Notes: generated by a model from the letters alone, not told the origin. A stretch of 64,000 bases of DNA from an uncultured Bacteroidota bacterium (GCA_902587325.1 CACIKV010000006.1:1-64000), one strand, 5' to 3'. Numbered from the stretch's first letter, positions 44,405 to 54,610 are shown. Numbers and translations are program-made.

Positions 44405-45583
44405 CTATTTAAAAAGATTTGAATTTATTGATGGGAAAATTTTAAGAGCATTTTGATGGTAAACTTTCTTTAATACTGAATCTGGCAAGTTAAGACCATA
44501 AAGCCTCCATAAACCATGTCTTTTTCTAAAATATTCAATGTACTCATCACTTGTTTCCAAAACTTGAAAATATAAATAGTATTCCTCCTTATTATAATTA
44601 TCCTTTCCAAACAATATGCGATCTTGATGTTTTATAAAGAATTTTCTTGCAGAAACTGGCTGTCTACCTAATTCATTGATTACTGCTCCAAATTCAACAT
44701 AAACGTTTGGAAGATCAATTAATTGTTGATCTAATTTGGATAAATTATTTCCATACCACCCCATATGAGCATTAATAAAAGTTGTTTTAGGATTCTTTTT
44801 AAACATATTATATTGCTCACTCATAACTATTTCAAATGAAGGATATTTATCTGACGGTCTGAAACTGCTTGGGCGTTGTTTTGCATGAAGCCACCTTTCA
44901 TTATACTTGTCAATATTTTGAAAAAACGCTATCGGTTCACCTGAATGAATCAGTACTGGTAAATTAAGTTCAGCACATTTTTCCCAAATAAACTGCAATC
45001 TATCATCATCAACTTTGACCCTGTTGCCCTCGCCATCTTTTAGGTTTAAGCCCAAGTTTTTGTATATCTTTAACCCAGTTGCACCAATCTTTGATGCATT
45101 TAAAAGGTATTTTTCCGTATTAAGCTTAAAATCTTTTCTTCCAATTTTAGAAAGATCAAGGTTAACAAAAACACCAAATCTTTCAGGATAATTTTTTTTA
45201 ATATTATTTATAGATTTTGATAAATTTAAATCCATTAAATCTTGTTTGCCTGAAAAAACTGCCAAGCCGGATCCACTTAAGTTAATTTGATATTTCATAT
45301 TTAAACTATCCATTTCTTCAATGAGATTGTCTAAATTCATTATTGGCATATTCCAATGATGACTGTGAACATCAATGAAAGGAAACTTAGATCTGGTTTT
45401 TGGGTTTTGAGGAACAACAAGAGTAGAAATAGGAGAGTACTCTTCAATATCCATTAAATTATTCTTTTTTTGAATTCTATCAATTGTGTAATAAGAAATC
45501 CCAAAAACTAATAATAATAATAAGGATAATGAAATAAAAAAAACTAATAGCTTTATTAAAAACCTAAATGAAAAGAACTTCAT
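44405..45583 (-). CDS. Amidohydrolase family (TIM-barrel metal-dependent hydrolase)
   Basis: FIDVHSHHWN, VLIHSGEP, TFINAHMGWYG, RILFGKDNY. Confidence 0.87.
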   Translation of the reverse strand: MKFFSFRFLIKLLVFFISLSLLLLLVFGISYYTIDRIQKKNNLMDIEEYSPISTLVVPQNPKTRSKFPFIDVHSHHWNMPIMNLDNLIEEMDSLNMKYQINLSGSGLAVFSGKQDLMDLNLSKSINNIKKNYPERFGVFVNLDLSKIGRKDFKLNTEKYLLNASKIGATGLKIYKNLGLNLKDGEGNRVKVDDDRLQFIWEKCAELNLPVLIHSGEPIAFFQNIDKYNERWLHAKQRPSSFRPSDKYPSFEIVMSEQYNMFKKNPKTTFINAHMGWYGNNLSKLDQQLIDLPNVYVEFGAVINELGRQPVSARKFFIKHQDRILFGKDNYNKEEYYLYFQVLETSDEYIEYFRKRHGLWRLYGLNLPDSVLKKVYHQNALKIFPSINSNLFK

Positions 45584-46116
45584 TTTACTTTGAATGGCAA
45601 AGATACTTTAGTCTTATCCCATGAAAAATCAATATAATTTGAGATAGAGTCACCAGAAAAATCAATTGTAAATTGTTCAACAGGATTAAATAATTGACTT
45701 GTTAAAACTTTAAAGCGTGCAATATCAGAATCTGAGGGTGGTTGATTTATTCCAAAATAATAAATTTCACTATTTAAAAATATATCCCAAGACTTAGAGT
45801 TAGGAATAGTATAAATTGAATAAGTACCTGCAGATAGGGAATCAGTTCCAAAAATTAAAGTTTTATCTGTTTCTATAAAAGTATGTTTATTAGCACCTGT
45901 TCTCCAATAAACTCCGTGAGGAACCAAAGCACCATCAGTTTCTTCACCAAAAATTAATCTGTCATTTTTGTAAGGACGGCTATAGGTTATAGAAATATTA
46001 GTGTTTTTTAACGATACAGTTTCAAGAGGACTGACTGGGTTAGTGACCGTATATACAGCAAATAAACTTATAAATATAATTACAGCTAATAGGGAGTATA
46101 ATATTTTTTTCTTCAT
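45580..46116 (-). CDS. DUF2911 domain protein
   Basis: SITYSRPYKNDRLIFGEETDGALVPHGVYWRTGANKHTFIETDKTLIFGTDSLSAGTYSIYTIP. Confidence 0.88.
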   Translation of the reverse strand: MKKKILYSLLAVIIFISLFAVYTVTNPVSPLETVSLKNTNISITYSRPYKNDRLIFGEETDGALVPHGVYWRTGANKHTFIETDKTLIFGTDSLSAGTYSIYTIPNSKSWDIFLNSEIYYFGINQPPSDSDIARFKVLTSQLFNPVEQFTIDFSGDSISNYIDFSWDKTKVSLPFKVK

Positions 46117-46154
46117 AACAAATAAAATTTAACATAATATAAATTATAGTTCAT

Positions 46155-46598
46155 TTATATCTTATTTATTTTTACGGCATTTAATCCTTTTTCTCCACGA
46201 ACAGTGTCGAATTCAACTTTATCACCAACTCCTAAAGTGTCTTTGCATTCACTGAAATGAAAAAAATATGAATCATGAGATGTTAAGTTCTTAATAAATC
46301 CAAATCCTTTGTCTGGTTCATAAAAAGTTACTTTACCTTGTATTTTTTCATCAAAATCTTGATTCTTTGCAGCTCCTAAATTTATGGACTCTAAACTTAT
46401 TTCTTCTTTTTCTGCTGGATCAGGTGGTGTATCAGTGAAATTACCTAGGTGATCAACATATACAAATTCATCTTGCTTCAATTCACCCTTTTCGCGAGCT
46501 TCTTTACGAGCCTGCATTTTTTTTCTTTTTTCCTCTCTTTTTTTAGCTTTATTCTTTTCTCTTTCTAACTTATTGAATGTTTGTTGTGATTTTGCCAT
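46155..46598 (-). CDS. Cold-shock domain protein with K/R/E-rich N-terminal extension
   Basis: C-terminal KVTFYEPDKGFGFIKNLTSHDSYFFHFSEC...VGDKVEFDTVRGEKGLNAVKI. Confidence 0.93.
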   Translation of the reverse strand: MAKSQQTFNKLEREKNKAKKREEKRKKMQARKEAREKGELKQDEFVYVDHLGNFTDTPPDPAEKEEISLESINLGAAKNQDFDEKIQGKVTFYEPDKGFGFIKNLTSHDSYFFHFSECKDTLGVGDKVEFDTVRGEKGLNAVKINKI

Positions 46599-46676
46599 TA
46601 ATTATATTTGTTTTCAAATTTAATAATTATTCTTTTAAAATCATTTTCTTACAATCTTAAAGCTTTTTAATTAGTT

Positions 46677-47405
46677 TTATTCTGTTCTAAAGGAAAAAAC
46701 TATAGAGTAACTAGTATTAGACCCGTCTGAGGTCATTATTCTCCAGTAATAAATAGTTTCAGCATCAACAGCAACTTCTAACTCAGAGTCATCTAACTCT
46801 TTGTTGTTATCATTAGGTGTCTGTTTTCCATCAACTTTATCAATGTAAACAGTGTATTTTAGACCTGTAGAGGTGTCAGGATCTGACCCTGTCCAACTAA
46901 GCTTAACTTTTCCTTCGGATGTCCTTGCAACAGTCGAACCAGATTCTGGTGTTTTTAAATCTGCTGGAAATGGAGCGTAACTAGTCTCACCTGTTCCTGA
47001 CAAATAAAACTTCCACGTAGCACTTGAAGCAGTTTGAGTGGTTTCATTATTTTTAGATGTTATTTGCCATGAATAAGGATTTCCTTTATCTAATGCAACA
47101 ATAGTATTTGTAGATGTTAAACCATTTTTATTAGTTACCTGATTATTATTCAAGTTTGTAATTTTCAAATCATAAGTATCAGTATTTGCTGATGCAGACC
47201 ATGTAAACTCAACATTACTCTGGGTATCGGAAATACTTGTACCTGTTTCACAAACCTCATTATTAGCTGGCTTAGTTAGGTTAGTAGCACTTGGTGGGTC
47301 TGGTTCAGGTGGTGGTGGTGGAGAACCTCCCCCGTCATCACCAACCCCTCCGCTAGAGCAAGACATTATTAACAAGCTAATAAATAGATAAATTGTTTTT
47401 TTCAC
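46677..47405 (-). CDS. Lipoprotein with Gly/Pro linker and Ig/FN3-like repeats (GTG start)
   Basis: Lipobox LLIMSC, linker SSGGVGDDGGGSPPPPPEPDPPS, two beta-sandwich-like repeats (VEFTWSASANTDTYDLKI / VKLSWTGSDPDTSTGLKYTVYID). Confidence 0.82.
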   Translation of the reverse strand: MKKTIYLFISLLIMSCSSGGVGDDGGGSPPPPPEPDPPSATNLTKPANNEVCETGTSISDTQSNVEFTWSASANTDTYDLKITNLNNNQVTNKNGLTSTNTIVALDKGNPYSWQITSKNNETTQTASSATWKFYLSGTGETSYAPFPADLKTPESGSTVARTSEGKVKLSWTGSDPDTSTGLKYTVYIDKVDGKQTPNDNNKELDDSELEVAVDAETIYYWRIMTSDGSNTSYSIVFSFRTE

Positions 47406-50400
47406 TCTCTAATAATTTTAAAGGTTTTTCTAACTGTTTTACTTTCCATAACTACCACATAAGTGCCTGTCTGTTGTTTTGACAAGTCAATCTGTGTTTT
47501 TCTAGTTATATCTTCTATTGTTTGTTCTTGTGTATATACTAATGCACCTGCAGTAGTAAATACACTTACTTTTACTTGTTGATCCTTCCCGCCTACATGA
47601 ACTTTAACATCATTATCTGTAGGATTAGGATAATAATGGATGTCCTCCGATACAAACACCTTCTGCTCTATTGACCCTTGACATTCTAAGTCCGTATATA
47701 CTTTTATAATACTTAAACCTGTATCAAGCTCTGTAGTGAAGCTACTTGAACTCACTGTAGATCTCTTACCATTAATCTCCACATTATAAACATTAGATCC
47801 ACTCATCGTTATACTAACCTTCTTGTCATCCTCATCTACACTTACAAAAGCATTTAACTTCTCAGGCTCCCCAACAACTACATCAAAACACTGCTCATAA
47901 CTTGACTGACCATCTACTTTAAAACATACCGTATATGTCCCCTTAGCAAGACCCGATACTGACGCTGTTTTACTGTCTCCAGTAATCGTAACATTATCCT
48001 TACCAGTTATGGTAACTGTATAATCCACTGTAGCATCCTCCACACTTAAATTAATCATACCATCACTATTACCAATACAAGTAGTTTTAGCAACTTCCAC
48101 TTTAAAGTTAGAAACCGGCATAGTAAACACCTCACAACCATTTACATCAACCTTAACACCAGAAGGTGTGTTTGGACAATTATCATTTGAATTAATAACA
48201 CCATCACCATCAGTGTCAATATTGGAACTAACATCATCTTCAGTAACTGTAAACTCTCCTTCATCACTAAAAACAGAGCCAATAAAAGATGCATCAATTG
48301 CTTGTACCGAGTAATAATATTTACCTGGGCTTAGAGCCAGTTTCCATTTTAAATTATGTTCAGCATTTCCTTTTGATGGAGTTTTTCTAAAACCAGTCTC
48401 AGCAGATGCATTTGCTGACATGACATCTGAATCACCGGGACTAGTTCCAACTCTGACTGAATATGTTAATCCTTCAGGTCCTGTAAAATCATCTTTAGCT
48501 TGTCCCCAAGAAAGTTCCACTAAAATCTTACCATCTAATACATCTTGATCCGTTATCTTACTCACTGACTCGATAGGTGGCGCATCAGGCGGATTGTTTT
48601 TTACAAATTTAGAAGTATTTCTAGCACCCTGTGCTGTACTTTGTTTAATAATAATTCCAGTTGAATTATTATTAACATTGTTGACAAGTTCCGCTGATTC
48701 TGATCTTACATTCAAATATGTATTTATAACATGAAATTTATCATTATCTTTTTTTGTTCCTGATAAAACAAAATCTAAATCACCATCACCATCAATATCT
48801 CCAAACTCAACATCAGCATCAATTATATTACCAATATCAAATGAACTTTGTACATAATTTTTTGCATTATTATCGAACTCCCTAAGCTCCGAAATTTTTC
48901 CTGAGCCTGATTGAACTCCAGAATATAGCAAATCAGAGTAACCGTCTCCATTAAAATCACCAAATTCCACTTTACTTAATCTTATTCCTGGAATATTGGT
49001 TTCAACTTTAGGCCATTCTTTTATAGTATCCCTAACTTTATTTTCATAAATCTCGAAAACATCACCATTAAAGCTAGTCCCTGTTATAATCACATCCAAA
49101 TCGCCATCATTTTCCATATCAAAGAAATTAACGCTACCATCTCTAGATGCTCCTAATACATTATCAGTTACTTGTAATTTATAATCATTCGAGCCTGATT
49201 CTGTGATATTATCATAAATGAATGTTTGTAGACCATTAGAAGCATCAAAACCAGAAATAACAACATCTACATCTTGATCATTATCATAGTCACCTATATC
49301 AAATGATGAGTTTGTTAATGCTGTAATTTGATCTGATATATCAGTTTGTTCAAATGAATTTGAATCCTTGATATAAGTATAAATAATAATTTTAGGTTTT
49401 CCTGAGGTGGAATTATTACTTGTTAAACCAATTTGAACTATTTCTGACTTACCATCATTATTAAGGTCTGCAATTTTAATTTTACCCTCAAAAAGTCCAT
49501 CACCAAGTCTTATTTGATCATAAATTAAAGTTTCCTCGTTTAAATTGCTAGATCCTCCGTCAACTGGTGCTTTACCAAAATGTAAAAATAAATCATTTAA
49601 ATTAGGAGACTCACCATAAACAACCCCATCAGCAGCAAATCTATTAATTATTACATCGGGATAATTATCGTCATTTATATTACCTACTTGAATGTCTGTC
49701 ACATCATGTATACTCAAATTTGATAACGAGTTTTCTGTTTTTCTCTCCCTATCAAACCTAATCAATCTCTTCTCTTCAGCATCAAACTTATGTGATGTCA
49801 AGAAATTATTATCATAAATTGTTCCCCATTCGTTTCTCCATTTAACTTCCGATCCATAAATCAAATCTAAGTCGTCGTCATTATCCAAATCTGCTAGTTT
49901 TACAACAGGTTTTTCGAGCCCAGCTATATTTCGATCAACAATACCACCTTGATTTAATTTTTTCCATTCATAAGCTAATGTAAATTGAACCTCTTGTGAA
50001 AATTTACTTGCTTTTACACCTGGATCTATAGACTGAGCAGACAAGTAATAATTTCCCGGAAAGAGATTTGTCTGAAATTCATTTGTTAAAATTGGAGGAG
50101 GAGATGAAATAAGCCTAGACCCCGTTTCGAGATTACTTAATGTATTTGAAAGTTCAGAACCGCCAGATGAAGTACCAATTCTTAAATTGTATCCTATAGC
50201 ATTTGAAAAGTCATCAGTTGATTCATCCCATTTAAATTTAACATTTCCATAACCAAGATCTTCTACTGACAGATTTTTAACATCACTTGGAGGAGAATTT
50301 ACTTTTGAATTTAGATTAACTTCATACAATATTGTCTCTGCACCATCATCACTCATTCCGGTGATAAATATATCTAGATCTCCATCAGTATCATAATCAA

Positions 50401-53400
50401 CAAACTCAACAGTTGATTCTCTCAATCCAACAAATTCAAAATCAGACTCTACAATTGTATTGTTTTTTGTAAAAAAGAGTTTTGTTATTGGAGAGCCATC
50501 TGCATCCTCCCCTGTATACATGAAATCATTTGAACCATCATTATTTATATCTCCTACAGAAATGTCACCATTTTCTAATGCTAATTTTGGTGTATTTGTC
50601 TCTCGGTTTAATCCTCCAACTGATCGAATTAATGTTCTTAGTTCTCCATTGCTATCTTTACCATTAATTATATAAGATAATTCTTTAGTTTCTTGATTAA
50701 AATAAGTTGTTATTGAAGCATTTTTTAAAGCAAATGGAATATTTTCTTCTACATCCCAATACGGGACATTTCTTCCATCTAATTTTGGTTCGGATGTTAT
50801 GTACGTATTTAATTTAATTTGAGATCTTAATTCTCCATTAGTTCTTTCACCAGTAAATATTAAGTCATTATCTGAATCTTGATCAAAATCTGCAATTTCA
50901 AGATCACCATGTTTGAATCCACCACCAGAAAAATAACTTAAATCTTGAACAATAAACTTGTCTTGATTGTCAACTCTTAGGTATAAATATGAAAATCCAT
51001 TTTCTTGATCATCAATACCGACTAGGGCTAAATCAATATCACCATCATTATCTAAATCTCCCCAAGACATTTTTGATGCATATGCATTTGGAATCCCCCA
51101 TTCAAGATTCGATTTTTCAAAAGTTTGACCTTCATTTGTGCTTAAATAAATATTAGTTTTAGCCCCGTTATTGTATCCAGCTACTACTAAGTCTAACCAA
51201 CCATCCTTGTTTAAATCAACCCAAGACAAATCACCATCGTAAACTTTTGTCAATTCTTGACTTGTATCTTCAAAAGTTCCTTCATTATTTTTATAAATAG
51301 CTGTTACTGCTCCTTCGGTGTTTGACTGACCCATAATTGCAAGATCCATATCACCATCTCTATCATAATCTCCCCACGAAATAGAGCTTTTTGAAAGTTT
51401 AATAAACGGGTTGTCTTTTTTTATAAACTCTAAAGTATTGTTTTTTATTGTAATTGTCGATGCCGCAATATTATTTAGATTTGCATTCGTAACAGATGGA
51501 GTTAATATTACTGTTTCATCATCTTCTGCATTTTCAGGAAATTCTTCAATTGCTGATATTTTCATTGTACCTGATGTTTGACCTGCAGGAATTTTAATTT
51601 GAGGATGTGTTTTAAGAAATACTACTCTATCTTTTTTAACATTTTCATCTCTAAAATCGGTTCCATCCTGCTGAGTATCTCTTCCAATAGAAAAATATAG
51701 TTCATTAGAATTACTGTAAGCTATTCCTGATATACCTAAATGATAATCAAAATAAGATGAATATTGATTTTGACTAAAAAGCCAATCTAAATTGGTACCA
51801 CTTGCTAAAGGTTCTCCCTCATCTAATTTAAATTCCATTATCATAGCATCTCTGCCACTTAAATTAATTGACATTACTCCACAAACTAAATTTCCTCTAT
51901 TATTTAGAGTAATCGAAAGACAGCCTGATACGCCTAACCCACTTTTATTACCTGTTTGTTTTTCCCATTTACGGATATCAGTATTTTTATTTGATACATA
52001 CACATTTCCACTTGAATCTAATACTAAGTCAGTTGGAAAATGAAATTCATTGTCTTCATATAATTCAGTGGTTGAATTTTCTGAGATATTTGATTTATAA
52101 ACCTTTTTATCATTTCTACTAACAAAATAAATATCAGATGTATTTTCTTCAACAAACATCCCAATGCCTTCTTTAGAAACACCAGTATCCAATTTTTCTA
52201 CAAAAGACCCGTCCAATTTATACTTTAAAATATGAATGTTATCAAGTGACGCACCATCGAGTTTTACATTGTTTGCCAATAAATAAATATTTTCATTGAC
52301 AACATGAATACTATTGATTCTTTGACTTGTTTGATCTGGATTACTAGAGTTTTCGTGACCTAGATCAATAAATATTGATGTTTCTCCATTAGGTTTTCTT
52401 TTAATAACTCGAGCATTTCTTGAATCAGCTACATATAAATTATTATTTGAATCAAAATAAACATCTTCAGGTTGGGATAATTGGTTAGCGGCAGAACCTA
52501 TACCATTACCTCCTACTGCAATATTAAAAGTATTTTTTCCATCAAAATCAACGTTATAATCATCATCAAAAGTTGCTGTTCCTGAAATAGTAAATATAAC
52601 ATCAACATCTTTTCCAAATGCACTACTAATTTCTGCTGTGATTACACTTTTTTCATGTTCAAAAATTTCTTCTTTGTCTACAGTAATTGAGGATAAATCT
52701 GGTACATCATCACTTACAAGATTAATCGTAAGTTTTTGTTCACCGCTTTCAGTAGCATTTGATACAGAGGATACTTCAATAATTACTGTTTCATCAACTT
52801 CAATTTCTGAGTCATCAATTGCAGCAATAGTTATTGATTTCGATGAGCTTCCAGTTGGAATTGTTATTGTTTCACCTGCACTGTAGTCTGTATCTTTAGT
52901 TGCAGTTCCTGAATACTCAAGATTAACAGTCACATCACTTGAGTTTGTATTACTCAGTGAAGCAGTTAATTCAACTGAACCTGATAGTTCAGAAAATTCT
53001 GATGAACTTGATGATATAGCAACATCAACTGTTTTTGAAACACTAAACCAACTTTCATTTCCTTCTACCTGATCATCAGTACCGTCAGCAAGGGAATCGT
53101 AAGCTGTAATAGCGTACTCGGTTGAAAAATCACCATCTGTAAATGTATATGTATTTACATTTCCAAGGTCAATTACAGTGTCATATGAATAACCTGTTGG
53201 ATTTCCATAATAAAGCTTATAACCTGCAACATCAGTTTCTAGGTTGGCAGACCATGAAAGAATTATATCATCTCCAGATTTTACTTTAGATAAATTTTGT
53301 GGAGGTGTTATAGGTGCATCAATATCTAATTCATTTAAAAATGGGTCATAATCAACAGTTCCTTTATCTACGTTGTCATTTGAATCATAAATTAAATCTT

Positions 53401-54568
53401 GAATTTTACTTTCCGTTGTAGTTCCCCAGTAATTATTCTCTACAGTCAAATCAGAACTAGATAAATTTTCAATAGAATATAAACTCGAATTAATATTATT
53501 ATATTCAATTTCTTGATTATTCTTTCCCTCAATAATTATTGCTTTTCTATTATTAAAGAAAGTGTTTTTTTTGATTTTTGTATTTCCTCCAATATTATAA
53601 CCAGCTTTTCCAGAAATCTTAATTGCATCGATATCTTTTAATTTACTGTAACCATAGAATAAAGATTTATAAATACTATCAGCATTACCAATTGAAATAT
53701 AATTTTCAGATGAATCAGGGGATGTAAAAACACTTTTATAAGCAATTAGTTTTGCAGATGGTAAAATAATTTTACTTTCAATAAACTTAGACTTAATTAT
53801 TTTAAAAACTCCATTCACAGGATTTCCCATTCCATTCCTTATATTAGAATTATATACGATACTTTCGTTAAATGAGAAGTTAGCAGAACAACAACCCATT
53901 GTAATATTAGAATTTTTTATGGTTGAACCAATTACACTAATTCCTAAGTTATATGCATCTGAATCGATAATTGAATTATTAATAACACAGTTAGTGAATG
54001 TTATAGGTTCACTTCTTGGATAATAACCTTTTATTGTCAAATCATCAAATGTTGAATTTTCAAATTTTAACTCAGCAGAAGTTGAATAACCTTTTGTATA
54101 CAAACCTGCGTTATTAAAATCAGAATAACTAACTGTTAATATTCCAGAATTTTTAACACTATCTTGACTATGTTCTGATTCATTAGCTAATTGAATTGCA
54201 TTTTGAGGACCATTGAATATACAGTAAGAAATGGAACTGTTTGATAAGTTTGTACTTTTAAACAAAATCATCTGATTGTTAACTTCAGAAGAATTACCAT
54301 TAAATGTAATTGATGATGAACTATTACCATCAGCAACTAAACTACCTTTTATTAAAATTTTATAATCGTCTGTAAAATTAACAACTACACCAGGTTCAAT
54401 CGTTAGAGTAACACCTTCAGAAACAAGCACACTTCCTGTTATTATGTATGGACTGTTCGCAAGTGTCCATGTAACATCACTGTTAATAGCGCCTGAAACG
54501 TTTGTTTGTGATTTTAAACTTAAAAAACAAAAAAAGGTAATTAAAAAAGTTAGTTGTAAAAATCTCAT
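47402..54568 (-). CDS. Giant T9SS-secreted modular surface protein: beta-helix-like N-terminus, FN3, Calx-beta, NHL, FG-GAP/VCBS propellers, TSP3, type A sorting domain (likely ATG at 54568; ORF from 54574)
   Basis: Signal peptide; YVADSRNARVIK (NHL); repeated DxDxDGDxD loops; DTDGDGVINSNDNCPNTPSG (TSP3); HYYPNPTDNDVKVHV...GTYVVVMESKTVRKTFKIIRE (T9SS CTD). Confidence 0.9.
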   Translation of the reverse strand: MRFLQLTFLITFFCFLSLKSQTNVSGAINSDVTWTLANSPYIITGSVLVSEGVTLTIEPGVVVNFTDDYKILIKGSLVADGNSSSSITFNGNSSEVNNQMILFKSTNLSNSSISYCIFNGPQNAIQLANESEHSQDSVKNSGILTVSYSDFNNAGLYTKGYSTSAELKFENSTFDDLTIKGYYPRSEPITFTNCVINNSIIDSDAYNLGISVIGSTIKNSNITMGCCSANFSFNESIVYNSNIRNGMGNPVNGVFKIIKSKFIESKIILPSAKLIAYKSVFTSPDSSENYISIGNADSIYKSLFYGYSKLKDIDAIKISGKAGYNIGGNTKIKKNTFFNNRKAIIIEGKNNQEIEYNNINSSLYSIENLSSSDLTVENNYWGTTTESKIQDLIYDSNDNVDKGTVDYDPFLNELDIDAPITPPQNLSKVKSGDDIILSWSANLETDVAGYKLYYGNPTGYSYDTVIDLGNVNTYTFTDGDFSTEYAITAYDSLADGTDDQVEGNESWFSVSKTVDVAISSSSSEFSELSGSVELTASLSNTNSSDVTVNLEYSGTATKDTDYSAGETITIPTGSSSKSITIAAIDDSEIEVDETVIIEVSSVSNATESGEQKLTINLVSDDVPDLSSITVDKEEIFEHEKSVITAEISSAFGKDVDVIFTISGTATFDDDYNVDFDGKNTFNIAVGGNGIGSAANQLSQPEDVYFDSNNNLYVADSRNARVIKRKPNGETSIFIDLGHENSSNPDQTSQRINSIHVVNENIYLLANNVKLDGASLDNIHILKYKLDGSFVEKLDTGVSKEGIGMFVEENTSDIYFVSRNDKKVYKSNISENSTTELYEDNEFHFPTDLVLDSSGNVYVSNKNTDIRKWEKQTGNKSGLGVSGCLSITLNNRGNLVCGVMSINLSGRDAMIMEFKLDEGEPLASGTNLDWLFSQNQYSSYFDYHLGISGIAYSNSNELYFSIGRDTQQDGTDFRDENVKKDRVVFLKTHPQIKIPAGQTSGTMKISAIEEFPENAEDDETVILTPSVTNANLNNIAASTITIKNNTLEFIKKDNPFIKLSKSSISWGDYDRDGDMDLAIMGQSNTEGAVTAIYKNNEGTFEDTSQELTKVYDGDLSWVDLNKDGWLDLVVAGYNNGAKTNIYLSTNEGQTFEKSNLEWGIPNAYASKMSWGDLDNDGDIDLALVGIDDQENGFSYLYLRVDNQDKFIVQDLSYFSGGGFKHGDLEIADFDQDSDNDLIFTGERTNGELRSQIKLNTYITSEPKLDGRNVPYWDVEENIPFALKNASITTYFNQETKELSYIINGKDSNGELRTLIRSVGGLNRETNTPKLALENGDISVGDINNDGSNDFMYTGEDADGSPITKLFFTKNNTIVESDFEFVGLRESTVEFVDYDTDGDLDIFITGMSDDGAETILYEVNLNSKVNSPPSDVKNLSVEDLGYGNVKFKWDESTDDFSNAIGYNLRIGTSSGGSELSNTLSNLETGSRLISSPPPILTNEFQTNLFPGNYYLSAQSIDPGVKASKFSQEVQFTLAYEWKKLNQGGIVDRNIAGLEKPVVKLADLDNDDDLDLIYGSEVKWRNEWGTIYDNNFLTSHKFDAEEKRLIRFDRERKTENSLSNLSIHDVTDIQVGNINDDNYPDVIINRFAADGVVYGESPNLNDLFLHFGKAPVDGGSSNLNEETLIYDQIRLGDGLFEGKIKIADLNNDGKSEIVQIGLTSNNSTSGKPKIIIYTYIKDSNSFEQTDISDQITALTNSSFDIGDYDNDQDVDVVISGFDASNGLQTFIYDNITESGSNDYKLQVTDNVLGASRDGSVNFFDMENDGDLDVIITGTSFNGDVFEIYENKVRDTIKEWPKVETNIPGIRLSKVEFGDFNGDGYSDLLYSGVQSGSGKISELREFDNNAKNYVQSSFDIGNIIDADVEFGDIDGDGDLDFVLSGTKKDNDKFHVINTYLNVRSESAELVNNVNNNSTGIIIKQSTAQGARNTSKFVKNNPPDAPPIESVSKITDQDVLDGKILVELSWGQAKDDFTGPEGLTYSVRVGTSPGDSDVMSANASAETGFRKTPSKGNAEHNLKWKLALSPGKYYYSVQAIDASFIGSVFSDEGEFTVTEDDVSSNIDTDGDGVINSNDNCPNTPSGVKVDVNGCEVFTMPVSNFKVEVAKTTCIGNSDGMINLSVEDATVDYTVTITGKDNVTITGDSKTASVSGLAKGTYTVCFKVDGQSSYEQCFDVVVGEPEKLNAFVSVDEDDKKVSITMSGSNVYNVEINGKRSTVSSSSFTTELDTGLSIIKVYTDLECQGSIEQKVFVSEDIHYYPNPTDNDVKVHVGGKDQQVKVSVFTTAGALVYTQEQTIEDITRKTQIDLSKQQTGTYVVVMESKTVRKTFKIIRE

Positions 54569-54610
54569 TATCACTAAAATACAGTTTTTTTTATATTTTT
54601 CAGTGATAAT
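54567..54610. repeat. 9-bp perfect inverted repeat ATTATCACT...AGTGATAAT flanking the giant gene's start region
   Basis: ATTATCACT at 54567-54575, AGTGATAAT at 54602-54610. Confidence 0.6.

Noticed and set aside
50460-52886. Plus-strand ORFs opposite the giant T9SS gene
   Set aside because: Mirror-frame ORFs produced by repetitive Ser/Asp-rich coding; no motifs
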